Shown here piece after piece: positions 25,945-33,959 of a stretch of 64,000 bases of DNA. The translations under genes were made by a program, and so were the position numbers. Under the pieces are notes generated by a model. The model saw only the letters and a list, made by a program, of their open reading frames with translations. It made no database searches and was not told the DNA's origin. The stretch covers positions 1 to 64,000 of the forward strand of contig JBDVOJ010000083.1 of NCBI GenBank assembly GCA_039969155.1. The letters run 5' to 3'. Within the stretch, counting starts at the first letter, position 1, and every line of letters begins with the position of its first letter. This stretch comes from GCA-002733465 sp039969155. GTDB taxonomy: Bacteria > Pseudomonadota > Gammaproteobacteria > Enterobacterales > Kangiellaceae.

Positions 25945-26298
25945 ATGAATAAAAAAGAAGCTAGAATTCGTCGCGCTACTAAAAGCCGATCGAAAATGAA
26001 AGCGCTAGGTGTTAATCGATTGATTGTTAATCGTACACCTCGCCATATATATGCGCAGGTTGTTTCTGCTGATAGCGGAAAAGTTTTAGCCGTTGCTTCA
26101 AGTGTCGAAAAAGACATCAAAGCAACAGGTAAAGCAACTGGCAATGTTGAAGCGGCTAAAACAGTTGGCGCTTTAATTGCGGAAAGAGCAACCAAAGCTG
26201 GCGTTTCAAATGTAGCATTTGATCGCTCTGGTTTTAAATATCACGGCCGTGTTAAAGCATTAGCAGATGCTGCGCGCGAAAGTGGACTCCAGTTCTAA
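25945..26298 (+). CDS. rplR: 50S ribosomal protein L18
   Basis: 117 residues, equal to E. coli. It contains VNRTPRHIYAQVVS, AAKTVGALIAERATKAGV and the C-terminal FDRSGFKYHGRVKALADAARE. With L5 it anchors 5S rRNA to the 50S. It ends 10 bp before rpsE. Confidence 0.98.
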   Translation: MNKKEARIRRATKSRSKMKALGVNRLIVNRTPRHIYAQVVSADSGKVLAVASSVEKDIKATGKATGNVEAAKTVGALIAERATKAGVSNVAFDRSGFKYHGRVKALADAARESGLQF

Positions 26299-26308
26299 AG
26301 GTGAAATG

Positions 26309-26815
26309 ATGGCTAGACAAGATACAAACAATAGCGACGGATTAGTCGAAAAGTTAGTCAACGTTAACCGTGTTGCTAAAGTTGTTAAAGGTGGACGAAT
26401 TTTCTCGTTTACAGCTTTAACAGTCGTTGGTGACGGAAATGGTAAAGTCGGCTTTGGTCGTGGTAAAGCGAGAGAAGTTCCTGCAGCTATTCAAAAAGCA
26501 ATGGAGCAAGCTCGCCGTAACCTTATTCAAGTTGAATTGAAAGACGGGCATACGTTACAACATCCTATTAAAGCGAACCATGGTGCTTCTCAAGTTTACA
26601 TGCAACCTGCTTCGCCTGGTACAGGAATCATCGCCGGTGGTGCAATGCGTTCTGTATTTGAAGTTGTTGGTGTTGAAAACGTTCTTGCAAAAAGTATTGG
26701 TTCAACTAATCCAATTAATATCGTACGCGCGACTATTCGCGGTTTGAATGACATGGTTTCTCCGGAAGATGTCGCTTCAAAACGTGGAAAGTCTGTTGCT
26801 GAAATCATGGAGTAA
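26309..26815 (+). CDS. rpsE: 30S ribosomal protein S5
   Basis: 168 residues from the second of two adjacent ATGs (E. coli 167). An upstream in-frame ATG at 26267 lies inside rplR and is rejected. The AAAGG site is best placed for 26309. It contains VNRVAKVVKGGRIFSFTALTV, GKAREVPAAIQKA and QPASPGTGIIAGGAMR. S5 affects decoding fidelity and lines the mRNA entry. Confidence 0.97.
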   Translation: MARQDTNNSDGLVEKLVNVNRVAKVVKGGRIFSFTALTVVGDGNGKVGFGRGKAREVPAAIQKAMEQARRNLIQVELKDGHTLQHPIKANHGASQVYMQPASPGTGIIAGGAMRSVFEVVGVENVLAKSIGSTNPINIVRATIRGLNDMVSPEDVASKRGKSVAEIME

Positions 26816-26818
26816 ACC

Positions 26819-27004
26819 ATGGCTGCAAAAAAGACATTTAAAGTGACTCAAGTAAAATCGTCTATTGGACGTTTGAAGAATCACAAAGGTTGTTTAACCG
26901 GACTCGGTTTACGACGAATTGGTCATACTGTAGAAGTTGAAGATACACCATCAACTCGTGGTATGGTTCACACCATTAACTATATGGTTCGAGTGGAGGA
27001 TTAG
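26819..27004 (+). CDS. rpmD: 50S ribosomal protein L30
   Basis: 61 residues (E. coli 59). A small ferredoxin-like fold protein with TQVKSSIGRLKNHKGCLTGL, LRRIGHTVEVEDTPSTRGM and a final hydrophobic strand. It sits in the spc operon 3 bp after rpsE. Confidence 0.97.
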   Translation: MAAKKTFKVTQVKSSIGRLKNHKGCLTGLGLRRIGHTVEVEDTPSTRGMVHTINYMVRVED

Positions 27005-27008
27005 TATC

Positions 27009-27446
27009 ATGCGTTTAAATACATTAAGTCCTGCAGAAGGATCAAAAAAACCAGCTAAGCGAGTTGGTCGTGGTATTGGTTCAACTTTAGGTAAAACTTG
27101 TGGACGTGGCCATAAAGGTCTTAAGTCTCGTTCAGGTGGTAAAGTTGCTCCTGGTTTTGAAGGTGGTCAAATGCCTTTGAAACAACGTTTGCCTAAGTTT
27201 GGTTTTACTTCACGTAAGTCTTTAGTTTCTGCTGAAGTACGTTTAGGTGAGCTGAATAAAGTAGAAGGTGAAACAGTTGATTTGCTTTCTCTTAGAGCGG
27301 CTGGATTAATTACTAAAAATATTGAGCAAGTGAAAGTTATGCTTTCAGGAAGCATCAATAAAGCAGTGAAAGTTGGCGACGGTGTTCGTGTATCTAAGGG
27401 TGCACTAGCAGCAATTGAAGCGGCTGGCGGATCTGTAGCAAAGTAA
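27009..27446 (+). CDS. rplO: 50S ribosomal protein L15
   Basis: 145 residues (E. coli 144) from the ATG at 27009, which follows a GGAGG site and matches the family N-terminus MRLNTLSPAEGSKK. A longer frame from 26937 runs inside rpmD and is not used. The Gly/Arg-rich extension (GRGHKGLKSRSGGKVAPGFEGGQ) threads into 23S rRNA. Confidence 0.97.
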   Translation: MRLNTLSPAEGSKKPAKRVGRGIGSTLGKTCGRGHKGLKSRSGGKVAPGFEGGQMPLKQRLPKFGFTSRKSLVSAEVRLGELNKVEGETVDLLSLRAAGLITKNIEQVKVMLSGSINKAVKVGDGVRVSKGALAAIEAAGGSVAK

Positions 27447-27468
27447 CTTGATTTAGGAAATAGTAGAT

Positions 27469-28803
27469 ATGGCAAAAGCTCCAGTGGGAAAGAAGTCAGG
27501 CGGTGGTTTAACAGAACTTAAGCAACGATTAATGTTCGTGCTTATGGCGATTGTTATCTTCCGATTGGGTTCTTTTGTACCTGTACCAGGTATTGATTCC
27601 AACGTGTTGGCCCAGTTCATGGATCAACAAACCGGAACCTTATTATCGTTGTTTAACGTATTTTCTGGTGGTGCGCTGGAGCGTGCTAGTGTATTTGCAC
27701 TAGGAATTATGCCCTACATTTCGGCATCGATTATTTTGCAAGTTTTGAGTTTTGTAGACCCAAGACTACAAGAAATTAAGAAAGAAGGTGAAGCTGGACG
27801 ACGTAAGATTAATCAATATACACGTTATCTGACTTTAATCTTAGCTTGTTTACAAGCCATTGGAATCGCGACAAATTTCCCAAATATGATGACAGGACTA
27901 GTTCCTAACCCTGGGTTTAGTTTCTATTTTGGCGCTGTGGTTAGTTTGGTCACTGGAACTATGTTTTTGATGTGGTTAGGTGAGCAAATTAATGAACGAG
28001 GTATCGGAAATGGTATTTCTGTCTTGATCTTTGTCGGTATCGTAGCTGGTTTGCCAACAGCGATGGGGCAAACTTTTGAGCAAGCTAGACAAGGCGAAAT
28101 TAATTCTTTGGGATTGATTATTATCTTAGCCATTGTAGTGGTTGTAACTGCATTTGTTGTTTTTATGGAGCGCGGTCAACGTCGTATCGTCGTTAACTAC
28201 GCCCAAAGACAACAAGGTAGAAAGATGTATCAAGCACAGTCTTCTCACCTTCCTTTAAAGGTAAATATGGCCGGTGTTATACCAGCGATATTTGCATCAA
28301 GTATTATTCTTTTTCCTGGGACGATCGCTCAATGGGTTGGTCAAGGAAATGAAGATATGTTGTGGTTGCAAAGCTTTGCTCAGCAAATGCAACCAGGTAA
28401 TCCGTTGTATATACTTTTATACGGAGCAGGGATTATGTTTTTCTGCTTTTTCTATACAGCTCTTGTGTACAACCCAAGAGATACGGCTGACCAATTGAAA
28501 AAATCTGGAGCGTTTATTCCTGGGATTCGACCTGGAGAGCAAACATCCAAATATGTTGATAAAGTTATGACTCGGTTAACGTTAGTAGGCGCACTCTACA
28601 TCACCGCGGTGTGTCTCTTGCCTGAGTTCTTAATTTTGATCTTTAACGTGCCTTTCCAATTTGGTGGAACATCGTTGCTGATTATTGTGGTTGTAATTAT
28701 GGACTTTATGTCTCAAGTTCAGGCACATTTAATCTCTCGTGACTATGACTCTGTCTTGAAGAAGGCAAACTTTAAAAACTACGGCTCTTCAGGAATTAGG
28801 TAA
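27469..28803 (+). CDS. secY: Protein translocase subunit SecY
   Basis: 444 residues (E. coli 443) with ten hydrophobic segments. Recognisable are LFNVFSGGALERASVFALGIMPYISASII (segment 2 with the plug), the RQQGRKMYQAQSSHLPLKVN loop and the PGIRPGEQTSKYVDKVM cytosolic loop that contacts the ribosome and SecA. It forms the SecYEG export channel in the inner membrane. Its place after rplO in the spc operon is canonical. Confidence 0.98.
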   Translation: MAKAPVGKKSGGGLTELKQRLMFVLMAIVIFRLGSFVPVPGIDSNVLAQFMDQQTGTLLSLFNVFSGGALERASVFALGIMPYISASIILQVLSFVDPRLQEIKKEGEAGRRKINQYTRYLTLILACLQAIGIATNFPNMMTGLVPNPGFSFYFGAVVSLVTGTMFLMWLGEQINERGIGNGISVLIFVGIVAGLPTAMGQTFEQARQGEINSLGLIIILAIVVVVTAFVVFMERGQRRIVVNYAQRQQGRKMYQAQSSHLPLKVNMAGVIPAIFASSIILFPGTIAQWVGQGNEDMLWLQSFAQQMQPGNPLYILLYGAGIMFFCFFYTALVYNPRDTADQLKKSGAFIPGIRPGEQTSKYVDKVMTRLTLVGALYITAVCLLPEFLILIFNVPFQFGGTSLLIIVVVIMDFMSQVQAHLISRDYDSVLKKANFKNYGSSGIR

Positions 28804-28838
28804 CTAATTTCGAGTCGCTCTAGCATCGGAGTACGAAA

Positions 28839-28952
28839 ATGAAAGTTCGAGCTTCTGTAAAGAAAATCTGCCGTGACTGTAAAGTTATTCGCCGTAACGG
28901 TAGTGTTCGTGTGATCTGTAATGACCCACGACACAAGCAGCGTCAAGGGTAG
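28839..28952 (+). CDS. rpmJ: 50S ribosomal protein L36 (zinc-ribbon form)
   Basis: A very short gene of 37 residues, starting MKVRASVKKICRDCKV and ending RHKQRQG. The zinc ligands CxxC, then Cys and His (ICRDC ... VICNDPRH), are all present, so this is the zinc-binding form. It is the last gene of the spc operon in its usual place after secY. A perfect CTCTCTT/AAGAGAG hairpin follows at 28957-28973, without a U-tract. Confidence 0.97.
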   Translation: MKVRASVKKICRDCKVIRRNGSVRVICNDPRHKQRQG

Positions 28953-29052
28953 TAAACTCTCTTTCTAAGAGAGAAATTAAGCGCGATTTGTTTTGTATAT
29001 GCGTGTAGCCCGCTAAAGATATAAAGTAAATAGCATAAATTTGAATATTCGG

Positions 29053-29081
29053 TTGATTTTTAACCGTTTGGAAGCTATCAT
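29053..29081 (+). promoter_or_regulatory. Possible alpha-operon promoter
   Basis: TTGATT (-35), a 17-bp spacer and TATCAT (-10), with a start near 29088. It conflicts with the leader structure at 29075-29137, because the -10 lies within the left arm of the outer stem. Both cannot act on the same transcript. Confidence 0.45.
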
Positions 29082-29137
29082 TGCGCGCCTTTTTGAAGGG
29101 CGACCACCTCATAAGTTCGGGTGGGTGCCAATGATAG
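29075..29137 (+). promoter_or_regulatory. Three-way-junction leader before rpsM, candidate S4 autoregulatory site
   Basis: Outer stem CTATCATTG (29075-29083) with CAATGATAG (29129-29137), nine perfect pairs. Inside are a 7-bp stem (29086-29092 with 29096-29102, one G-T pair) and a 5-bp stem CCACC/GGTGG (29104-29108 with 29120-29124). In E. coli, S4 binds a pseudoknot at this position in the alpha mRNA. Confidence 0.5.
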
Positions 29138-29165
29138 AAAAAGAACTAATGTTGGGAGTAGGTTA

Positions 29166-29522
29166 ATGGCCCGTATAGCTGGTATAAACATTCCAGTCCA
29201 TAAGCATGCGGTAATTGCTTTAACATCTATATATGGTGTTGGTCGCAGTCGCTCACAAGAAATTTGTGATGCTGCTGGAATCGATCAGAGCCGTAAGATT
29301 AAAGATCTTACCGAAGCGGAAATAGAGTCACTCCGTGGACAAGTCGCCAAATTCACTATTGAAGGCGATTTGAGACGTGAAGTGTCTATGAATATTAAGC
29401 GTTTAATGGATTTAGGTTGCTTCCGTGGTATTCGCCACAGAAGAAGTCTTCCTGTCCGTGGACAACGTACTAAAACAAATGCGCGTACTCGTAAGGGTCC
29501 ACGTAAACCAATTAAGAGATAA
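29166..29522 (+). CDS. rpsM: 30S ribosomal protein S13
   Basis: 118 residues, equal to E. coli, from the ATG at 29166 (start MARIAGINIPVHKHAVIALTS). A frame open from 29121 adds 15 residues unlike the family. It contains IYGVGRSRSQEIC and RGQRTKTNARTRKGPRKPI. S13 bridges head and 50S subunit (B1a, B1b). It is the first gene of the alpha operon. Confidence 0.98.
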   Translation: MARIAGINIPVHKHAVIALTSIYGVGRSRSQEICDAAGIDQSRKIKDLTEAEIESLRGQVAKFTIEGDLRREVSMNIKRLMDLGCFRGIRHRRSLPVRGQRTKTNARTRKGPRKPIKR

Positions 29523-29527
29523 CGATT

Positions 29528-29914
29528 ATGGCAAAGACACCTCGTTCTCGTAAAAAGGTTAAAAAGCACGTAGTAGACGGTATGGCTCATATCCATGCGT
29601 CTTTCAATAATACAATCGTGACTATAACTGACAGACAAGGCAACGCTCTAGCATGGACTACTGCTGGTGGTTCTGGATTTAGAGGTTCGCGTAAAAGCAC
29701 GCCTTTCGCAGCACAAGTTGCGGCTGACAGAGTGGCTCAAATGGTTAAGGAAATGGGTATGAAGAATATGGAAGTATTCGTCAAAGGTCCCGGTCCTGGT
29801 CGTGAGTCGGCTGTTAGAGCTTTAAACAATGCGGGATTCAAGATTACTAACATCACTGATGTTACTCCAATCCCTCATAATGGATGTCGTCCGCCGAAAA
29901 AGCGACGCGTGTAA
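29528..29914 (+). CDS. rpsK: 30S ribosomal protein S11
   Basis: 128 residues (E. coli 129). Signature runs are HIHASFNNTIVTITDRQGNALAW, GGSGFRGSRKSTPFAAQ and the C-terminal VTPIPHNGCRPPKKRRV. S11 forms part of the E-site platform with S7. It follows rpsM by 5 bp. Confidence 0.98.
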   Translation: MAKTPRSRKKVKKHVVDGMAHIHASFNNTIVTITDRQGNALAWTTAGGSGFRGSRKSTPFAAQVAADRVAQMVKEMGMKNMEVFVKGPGPGRESAVRALNNAGFKITNITDVTPIPHNGCRPPKKRRV

Positions 29915-29939
29915 CTTTAGGTTTGCTGGAGAATAGAAA

Positions 29940-30560
29940 ATGGCAAGATATATAGGACCTAAACTCAAGTTAGCACGTCGTGAAGGCGTTGACTTAATGC
30001 TGAAAAGTGGCGTTCGTGCTATTGAGGATAAGTGTAAAATCGATCAAGTACCTGGAGTTCATGGTGCTCGTCGAACTCGATTGTCTGATTACGGTCTACA
30101 ATTGAGAGAGAAGCAAAAAGTTCGTCGTATATACGGTGTACTAGAAAAGCAATTCAGAAATTATTATAAAGAAGCGGCTCGATTGAAGGGAGCAACTGGC
30201 TCAAATCTTCTTCAATTGTTAGAATCTCGTTTAGATAACGTTGTTTATCGTATGGGTTTCAGTAGTACTCGCTCAGAAGGTCGTCAGTTGGTTAGCCATA
30301 AAGCTGTTTTGGTTAACGGTAAAGCTGTAAATATTCCTTCTTATAACGTTTCTGCTTCAGATGTTATCTCTATCAGAGAAAAATCAAAAAAGCAGGCGCG
30401 TATTGTTGCTGCGTTGGAACTTGCGGCACAAAGAGAGCGTCCGGTTTGGGTGGAAGTTGATGATAAAAAAATGGAAGGTACTTTTAAGAATGCCCCAGAG
30501 CGTTCGGACCTACCTTCTGATATCAACGAAAACCTAATCGTGGAACTTTACTCAAAGTAA
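29940..30560 (+). CDS. rpsD: 30S ribosomal protein S4
   Basis: 206 residues, equal to E. coli. It starts ARYIGPKLKLARREGVDL after the Met, and an S4 RNA-binding domain spans about residues 95-155 (LESRLDNVVYRMGFSSTRSEGRQLVSH). S4 starts 30S body assembly, affects fidelity, and is the feedback regulator of the alpha operon in E. coli. Confidence 0.98.
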   Translation: MARYIGPKLKLARREGVDLMLKSGVRAIEDKCKIDQVPGVHGARRTRLSDYGLQLREKQKVRRIYGVLEKQFRNYYKEAARLKGATGSNLLQLLESRLDNVVYRMGFSSTRSEGRQLVSHKAVLVNGKAVNIPSYNVSASDVISIREKSKKQARIVAALELAAQRERPVWVEVDDKKMEGTFKNAPERSDLPSDINENLIVELYSK

Positions 30561-30579
30561 GACTTTAAGAGGATTAACT

Positions 30580-31566
30580 ATGGGCAATGTCACTGAACTT
30601 CTGACCCCGCGTCAGATAAAGGTGGAAAACTTAGGAGAGCGTAAAGCTAAAGTTGTACTAGAACCATTTGAAAGAGGTTTTGGACACACTTTAGGTAACT
30701 CTCTTCGCAGAATACTTCTTTCTTCAATGCCAGGATGCGCAGTAGTTGAAGTAGAAATCGACGGTGTACTTCATGAGTACACAACTATCGAAAATGTCCA
30801 AGAAGATGTGATTGATATCCTACTTAACTTAAAAGGATTAGCAATTAAGTTGGAAGACAAAGACGAAGCAGTTCTTGTCTTACAGAAAAAAGGTGAAGGA
30901 GCTGTTACAGCAGCCGATATCGAAGAGCAAGCTGGTGTTGAGATTGTTAATCCTGAGCACCATATAGCGACGCTTACTAAGAAAGGTTCGTTAAACATGC
31001 GTTTGATCGTCCGAAATGGTCGCGGTTACGAAACTGCTGCTTCCAGAAAGGATGATGAAGATGAGAACTTAAGTATTGGTAGATTGCATTTAGATGCATC
31101 ATTTAGCCCAATTCGAAGAGTTTCTTATGTTGTGGACTCTGCGCGTGTTGAGCAGCGTACCAACCTTGATAAGTTGACTATCGATCTAGAGACAAATGGA
31201 ACCGTTGAGCCAGAAGAAGCTATTCGCCGATGTGCGACTATCCTTCAACAACAGCTCGCAGCATTTGTTGACTTGAAAGATGAGAAGCAAGCTGAGCCTG
31301 AGAAAGAAGAGCCGGAAATTGATCCGATTCTCCTTCGTCCAGTAGATGATTTAGAACTGACCGTTCGTTCTGCTAATTGTCTTAAGACAGAAAATATTCA
31401 TTACATTGGAGATCTTATCCAACGTACTGAAGTAGAATTACTCAAGACGCCAAATCTTGGTAAAAAATCGTTAACCGAAATCAAAGACGTTTTAGCATCA
31501 CGCGGATTGTCTTTAGGAATGCGATTAGAGAACTGGCCACCAGCGAGTATTCTAAACGATATTTAA
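30580..31566 (+). CDS. rpoA: DNA-directed RNA polymerase subunit alpha
   Basis: 328 residues (E. coli 329). The N-terminal dimerisation domain (LEPFERGFGHTLGNSLRRILLSSMPG; to about residue 232) is followed by an acidic linker and a C-terminal domain (about 250-320) containing LLRPVDDLELTVRSANCLK and TPNLGKKSLTEIKDVLASRGL, which contacts UP elements and activators. It lies 20 bp after rpsD. A hairpin then separates it from rplQ. Confidence 0.98.
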   Translation: MGNVTELLTPRQIKVENLGERKAKVVLEPFERGFGHTLGNSLRRILLSSMPGCAVVEVEIDGVLHEYTTIENVQEDVIDILLNLKGLAIKLEDKDEAVLVLQKKGEGAVTAADIEEQAGVEIVNPEHHIATLTKKGSLNMRLIVRNGRGYETAASRKDDEDENLSIGRLHLDASFSPIRRVSYVVDSARVEQRTNLDKLTIDLETNGTVEPEEAIRRCATILQQQLAAFVDLKDEKQAEPEKEEPEIDPILLRPVDDLELTVRSANCLKTENIHYIGDLIQRTEVELLKTPNLGKKSLTEIKDVLASRGLSLGMRLENWPPASILNDI

Positions 31567-31598
31567 AATTTGGCCGCAAGGTTAGATTCTAAAGTCTG

Positions 31599-31632
31599 GA
31601 TAAAACCCTACTGTTTATAGTGGGGTTTTATC
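31599..31632 (+). terminator. Hairpin between rpoA and rplQ
   Basis: GATAAAACCC pairs with GGGTTTTATC around a 14-base loop. The T-run is inside the stem, so termination may be partial. The rpoA-rplQ gap is 174 bp, longer than usual. It also contains an ATTGCAGG direct repeat (31706, 31724) just before rplQ. Confidence 0.45.
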
Positions 31633-31740
31633 GTTTAAAGCGCTATCAGAAAGTATTGTTTTATTGTTACTTTCTTAATAACACAAACTAAAAAATATCA
31701 GTACTATTGCAGGCTGATAAAATATTGCAGGTAAATTAAG

Positions 31741-32136
31741 ATGCGTCATCGTCAAAGTGGTCGTCAATTAAATAGAAACTCGAGCCATCGACAGGCTATG
31801 TTTAAGAACATGTCTGTTTCGTTAATTGAGCATGAGTTGATTAAAACAACTGTTCCTAAAGCAAAGGAACTTCGTCGCGTGGTTGAGCCATTAATCACAC
31901 TAGCTAAAGCGGATTCTGTTGCCAACAGAAGATTAGCATTTTCAAGAACTCGTTCTAAAGAAGCTGTTGGTAAGCTATTTGATGAGTTAGGTCCTCGTTA
32001 CCAAGATCGTCCTGGTGGGTACCTAAGAATTATCAAGGCTGGTTTCAGAACTGGTGATAAAGCGCCAATGGCATATGTTGAGTTGGTTGATAGACCAATC
32101 ATCGAAGAAGACGAAGAAGAAGTTGAAGAAGATTAA
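31741..32136 (+). CDS. rplQ: 50S ribosomal protein L17
   Basis: 131 residues (E. coli 127). It starts MRHRQSGRQLNRNSSHRQAMFKN and has the runs LIEHELIKTTVPKAKELRR and GGYLRIIKAGFRTGDKAPMAYVEL, with an acidic tail. It is the last alpha-operon gene, lying under the tunnel exit of the 50S. A strong terminator follows. Confidence 0.98.
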   Translation: MRHRQSGRQLNRNSSHRQAMFKNMSVSLIEHELIKTTVPKAKELRRVVEPLITLAKADSVANRRLAFSRTRSKEAVGKLFDELGPRYQDRPGGYLRIIKAGFRTGDKAPMAYVELVDRPIIEEDEEEVEED

Positions 32137-32155
32137 GAAATACTGTTAAATTTTT

Positions 32156-32183
32156 AAGCCGAGTAATTACTCGGCTTTTTTTT
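32156..32183. terminator. Rho-independent terminator ending the ribosomal block
   Basis: AAGCCGAGTA, loop AT, TACTCGGCTT, then T-run. It lies between convergent rplQ and the Lgt-like gene and could serve rplQ strongly and the other strand weakly. Confidence 0.9.
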
Positions 32184-32204
32184 GTCCGAAAAATATCCCG
32201 CTTA

Positions 32205-32936
32205 TCAAGCTTTGGCTTTTTTCCTCATCAAATAGTATATTGTACTAGAAATTACCATTAATAGAGCCCCGATTTGCGAACCACTCATCGATAAAATGAC
32301 TCGCTCATTGGTCGTTATAAACTCGACCATAAATCGACACACTCCCCACAGACCAAGCAATAAAAAGAACTGTTCGTAAGGTATCTTCTCACGATATTTT
32401 CGAGCAATCAAAACCGTAAAGATAATTAATGAGTATATAATTTCATATAAGGGGACAGGATGAACTTTTTTATCAGTTGGTTCTATTCCATTTGGAAATG
32501 ACATTGCCCACGGTAAATCAGATTCAATCCCGTGACAGTCATCACCCGATAAGAAACAACCTACTCTTGCAATGGCATAGGCCAAAATCGCTGCTGGTGC
32601 AGCTGCATCTAGTAATGTATGGAGCATAATTTTGTTAAATTGGGTATAGACATAGGTTGCAATCAAAGCACCAATAAGTGCTCCTTGGCTAGAGAAGCCG
32701 TTACCGGAAAATACCAGATCAGACTTGTCCGGATTCTTTAAAATAAACATGAGTTTAGCGCCGACCACACCCAAAACTAGTAATAAAATTATTAAATATT
32801 CAGTGTTCTGAACCTTAGGATACGCACGTTCTAAATTGGTTAGAAAATACCAACGACCAGTTAAGTAAGCGATTGCTAGAAACAAGCCATAACTTCCAAG
32901 AGTGAAACTGTCTGAGCTATAGATATATGGATACAT
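32205..32936 (-). CDS. Lgt-like membrane protein (prolipoprotein diacylglyceryl transferase paralogue)
   Basis: 243 residues, about seven hydrophobic segments. The start (FTLGSYGLFLAIAYLTGRWYF) and HPVPLYEIIYS match the Lgt family. The signature loop reads ARVGCFLSGDDCHG, where true Lgt has a GRIGNFINGE-type sequence. The invariant Arg is kept, but the Asn is replaced by Cys. This resembles a paralogous subgroup with GCFLxGCCxG-like loops rather than the housekeeping enzyme, which transfers diacylglycerol to lipoprotein cysteines. It is a single gene, not linked to thyA as lgt often is. Catalytic activity is uncertain. Confidence 0.75.
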   Translation of the reverse strand: MYPYIYSSDSFTLGSYGLFLAIAYLTGRWYFLTNLERAYPKVQNTEYLIILLLVLGVVGAKLMFILKNPDKSDLVFSGNGFSSQGALIGALIATYVYTQFNKIMLHTLLDAAAPAAILAYAIARVGCFLSGDDCHGIESDLPWAMSFPNGIEPTDKKVHPVPLYEIIYSLIIFTVLIARKYREKIPYEQFFLLLGLWGVCRFMVEFITTNERVILSMSGSQIGALLMVISSTIYYLMRKKAKA

Positions 32937-33181
32937 AACTTATACTTTTATAGAATATCACAATAGATTGAGTGTATAAGTGGTTCCATAGATTGTCTAC
33001 GAAATAACTCGCTTTGGGATAAAAATATCTCAAACTAAATGACTCGATCTTGCTGATTTTATTGAGCTTTTGTGTAATAAAGCACAACAATTAGATTACT
33101 TAGTCGATATCATATATGGTATATTCATTTGGCTATTCTGAATTACCGAAGTATAAAGAGCTCTAAAAAAATGATTTTTTA

Positions 33182-33212
33182 TTACAATTAGTAAAATATT
33201 TGTATAGAATAC
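33182..33212 (+). promoter_or_regulatory. Promoter and possible operator of the HigBA-like pair
   Basis: TTACAA, 17-bp spacer, TAGAAT. The -10 lies in a small palindrome, GTAT-AGA-ATAC (33202-33212), a plausible binding site for the antitoxin. The remaining 32937-33252 gap shows only an A+T-rich stretch. Confidence 0.5.
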
Positions 33213-33252
33213 GGAGCCTTTGTGATAATTAAGGAAACAGGGAGATAGCAAA

Positions 33253-33516
33253 TTGAAAATAATTGCTACCAACAGGATTGTCGATGCGCAAGCTAGGTAC
33301 CCCGCCGCACACGATCACTTGCAAGGATGGTATCAAATTGTCAGTCAAACTGACTTCGACAATCCAGAACAGCTTCGCGATGTTTTTGGCGATATGCGAG
33401 GTTTTAATTCGTCGTTTAAATTCCCTATTCCGGAATCAAATTTGTTAGCTCATACGTCTATAAATTTTGAGGCCAAAGTTATATTAGTAGAAGATGTCAT
33501 ACCTGGAAATCACTAA
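33253..33516 (+). CDS. HigB-family toxin-like protein
   Basis: 87 residues from a TTG start 9 bases after GGGAG. The start MKIIATNRIVDAQARYPAAHDHLQGWYQIVSQ and spacing PEQLRDVFGDM resemble the HigB_toxin family of ribosome-associated mRNA endonucleases. The usual C-terminus (a TH-x-EYD motif) is replaced by PGNH and a stop, so it may be slightly truncated or a divergent subgroup. It is followed 28 bp later by an HTH antitoxin gene, the HigB-before-HigA order. Whether it is active is not known. Confidence 0.65.
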   Translation: MKIIATNRIVDAQARYPAAHDHLQGWYQIVSQTDFDNPEQLRDVFGDMRGFNSSFKFPIPESNLLAHTSINFEAKVILVEDVIPGNH

Positions 33517-33544
33517 GAAAGGAATCTGAGAGAGGAGACTGAAT

Positions 33545-33949
33545 ATGAATCCATTACTAGAAAACGCCATGCAACACTGGAATATGGTTGCACCAGCAAT
33601 CGACTGCCCTAAGACTCATCAAGAATACGTCACTTTATTGAATAATATAGAAGATGCCATTGAGTTAGTCGGTAACAGAGAAAATAGCCCACTAGCAGGC
33701 TTAATTGAGGCGATGGCACTAGCTGCGCAAAAATATGAAAAGGAACAAATTGAGTCGCTTAGTGGCGGAGGATTAGCTGCTCTAAAATATTTAATCAAAC
33801 TACATGGAGTTAGGCAATCGGAGCTAAAAGAAATTGGTAGTCAAGGTGTAGTTTCCGAAATTCTAAATGGTAAGCGAGCACTCACATTGCGCCATGTGCG
33901 TGAGCTCTCTAAGAAATTTAAGGTGTCAGCAAACGTTTTTGTGAATTAG
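33545..33949 (+). CDS. HigA-like antitoxin with C-terminal helix-turn-helix
   Basis: 134 residues, start after GAGAGGAG. The N-terminal half is helical (TLLNNIEDAIELVGNRENSPLAGLIEAMALAAQKYE), and the C-terminal half is an XRE/HigA-type helix-turn-helix: RQSELKEIGSQGVVSEILNGKRALTLRHVRELSKKF. It would bind and neutralise the upstream toxin and repress the pair's promoter. The organisation fits a type II toxin-antitoxin module placed between housekeeping genes. Confidence 0.8.
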   Translation: MNPLLENAMQHWNMVAPAIDCPKTHQEYVTLLNNIEDAIELVGNRENSPLAGLIEAMALAAQKYEKEQIESLSGGGLAALKYLIKLHGVRQSELKEIGSQGVVSEILNGKRALTLRHVRELSKKFKVSANVFVN

Positions 33950-33959
33950 CAAATTTTAA

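Noticed and set aside
26267..26308. N-terminal extension of S5 starting inside rplR
   Set aside because: The added residues are unlike S5, and the ribosome-binding site is placed for the ATG at 26309.
26937..27008. N-terminal extension of L15 starting inside rpmD
   Set aside because: The extension is the rpmD sequence in another frame. L15 starts at 27009 after GGAGG.
29121..29165. N-terminal extension of S13
   Set aside because: It covers the leader stem region; homologous S13 proteins start at MARIAGINIP.
32937..33252. Palindromic-looking ATATCATATATGGTATAT near 33110 as a HigA operator
   Set aside because: The symmetry is imperfect and the stretch is simple A+T; the GTAT-AGA-ATAC palindrome over the -10 is a better candidate.
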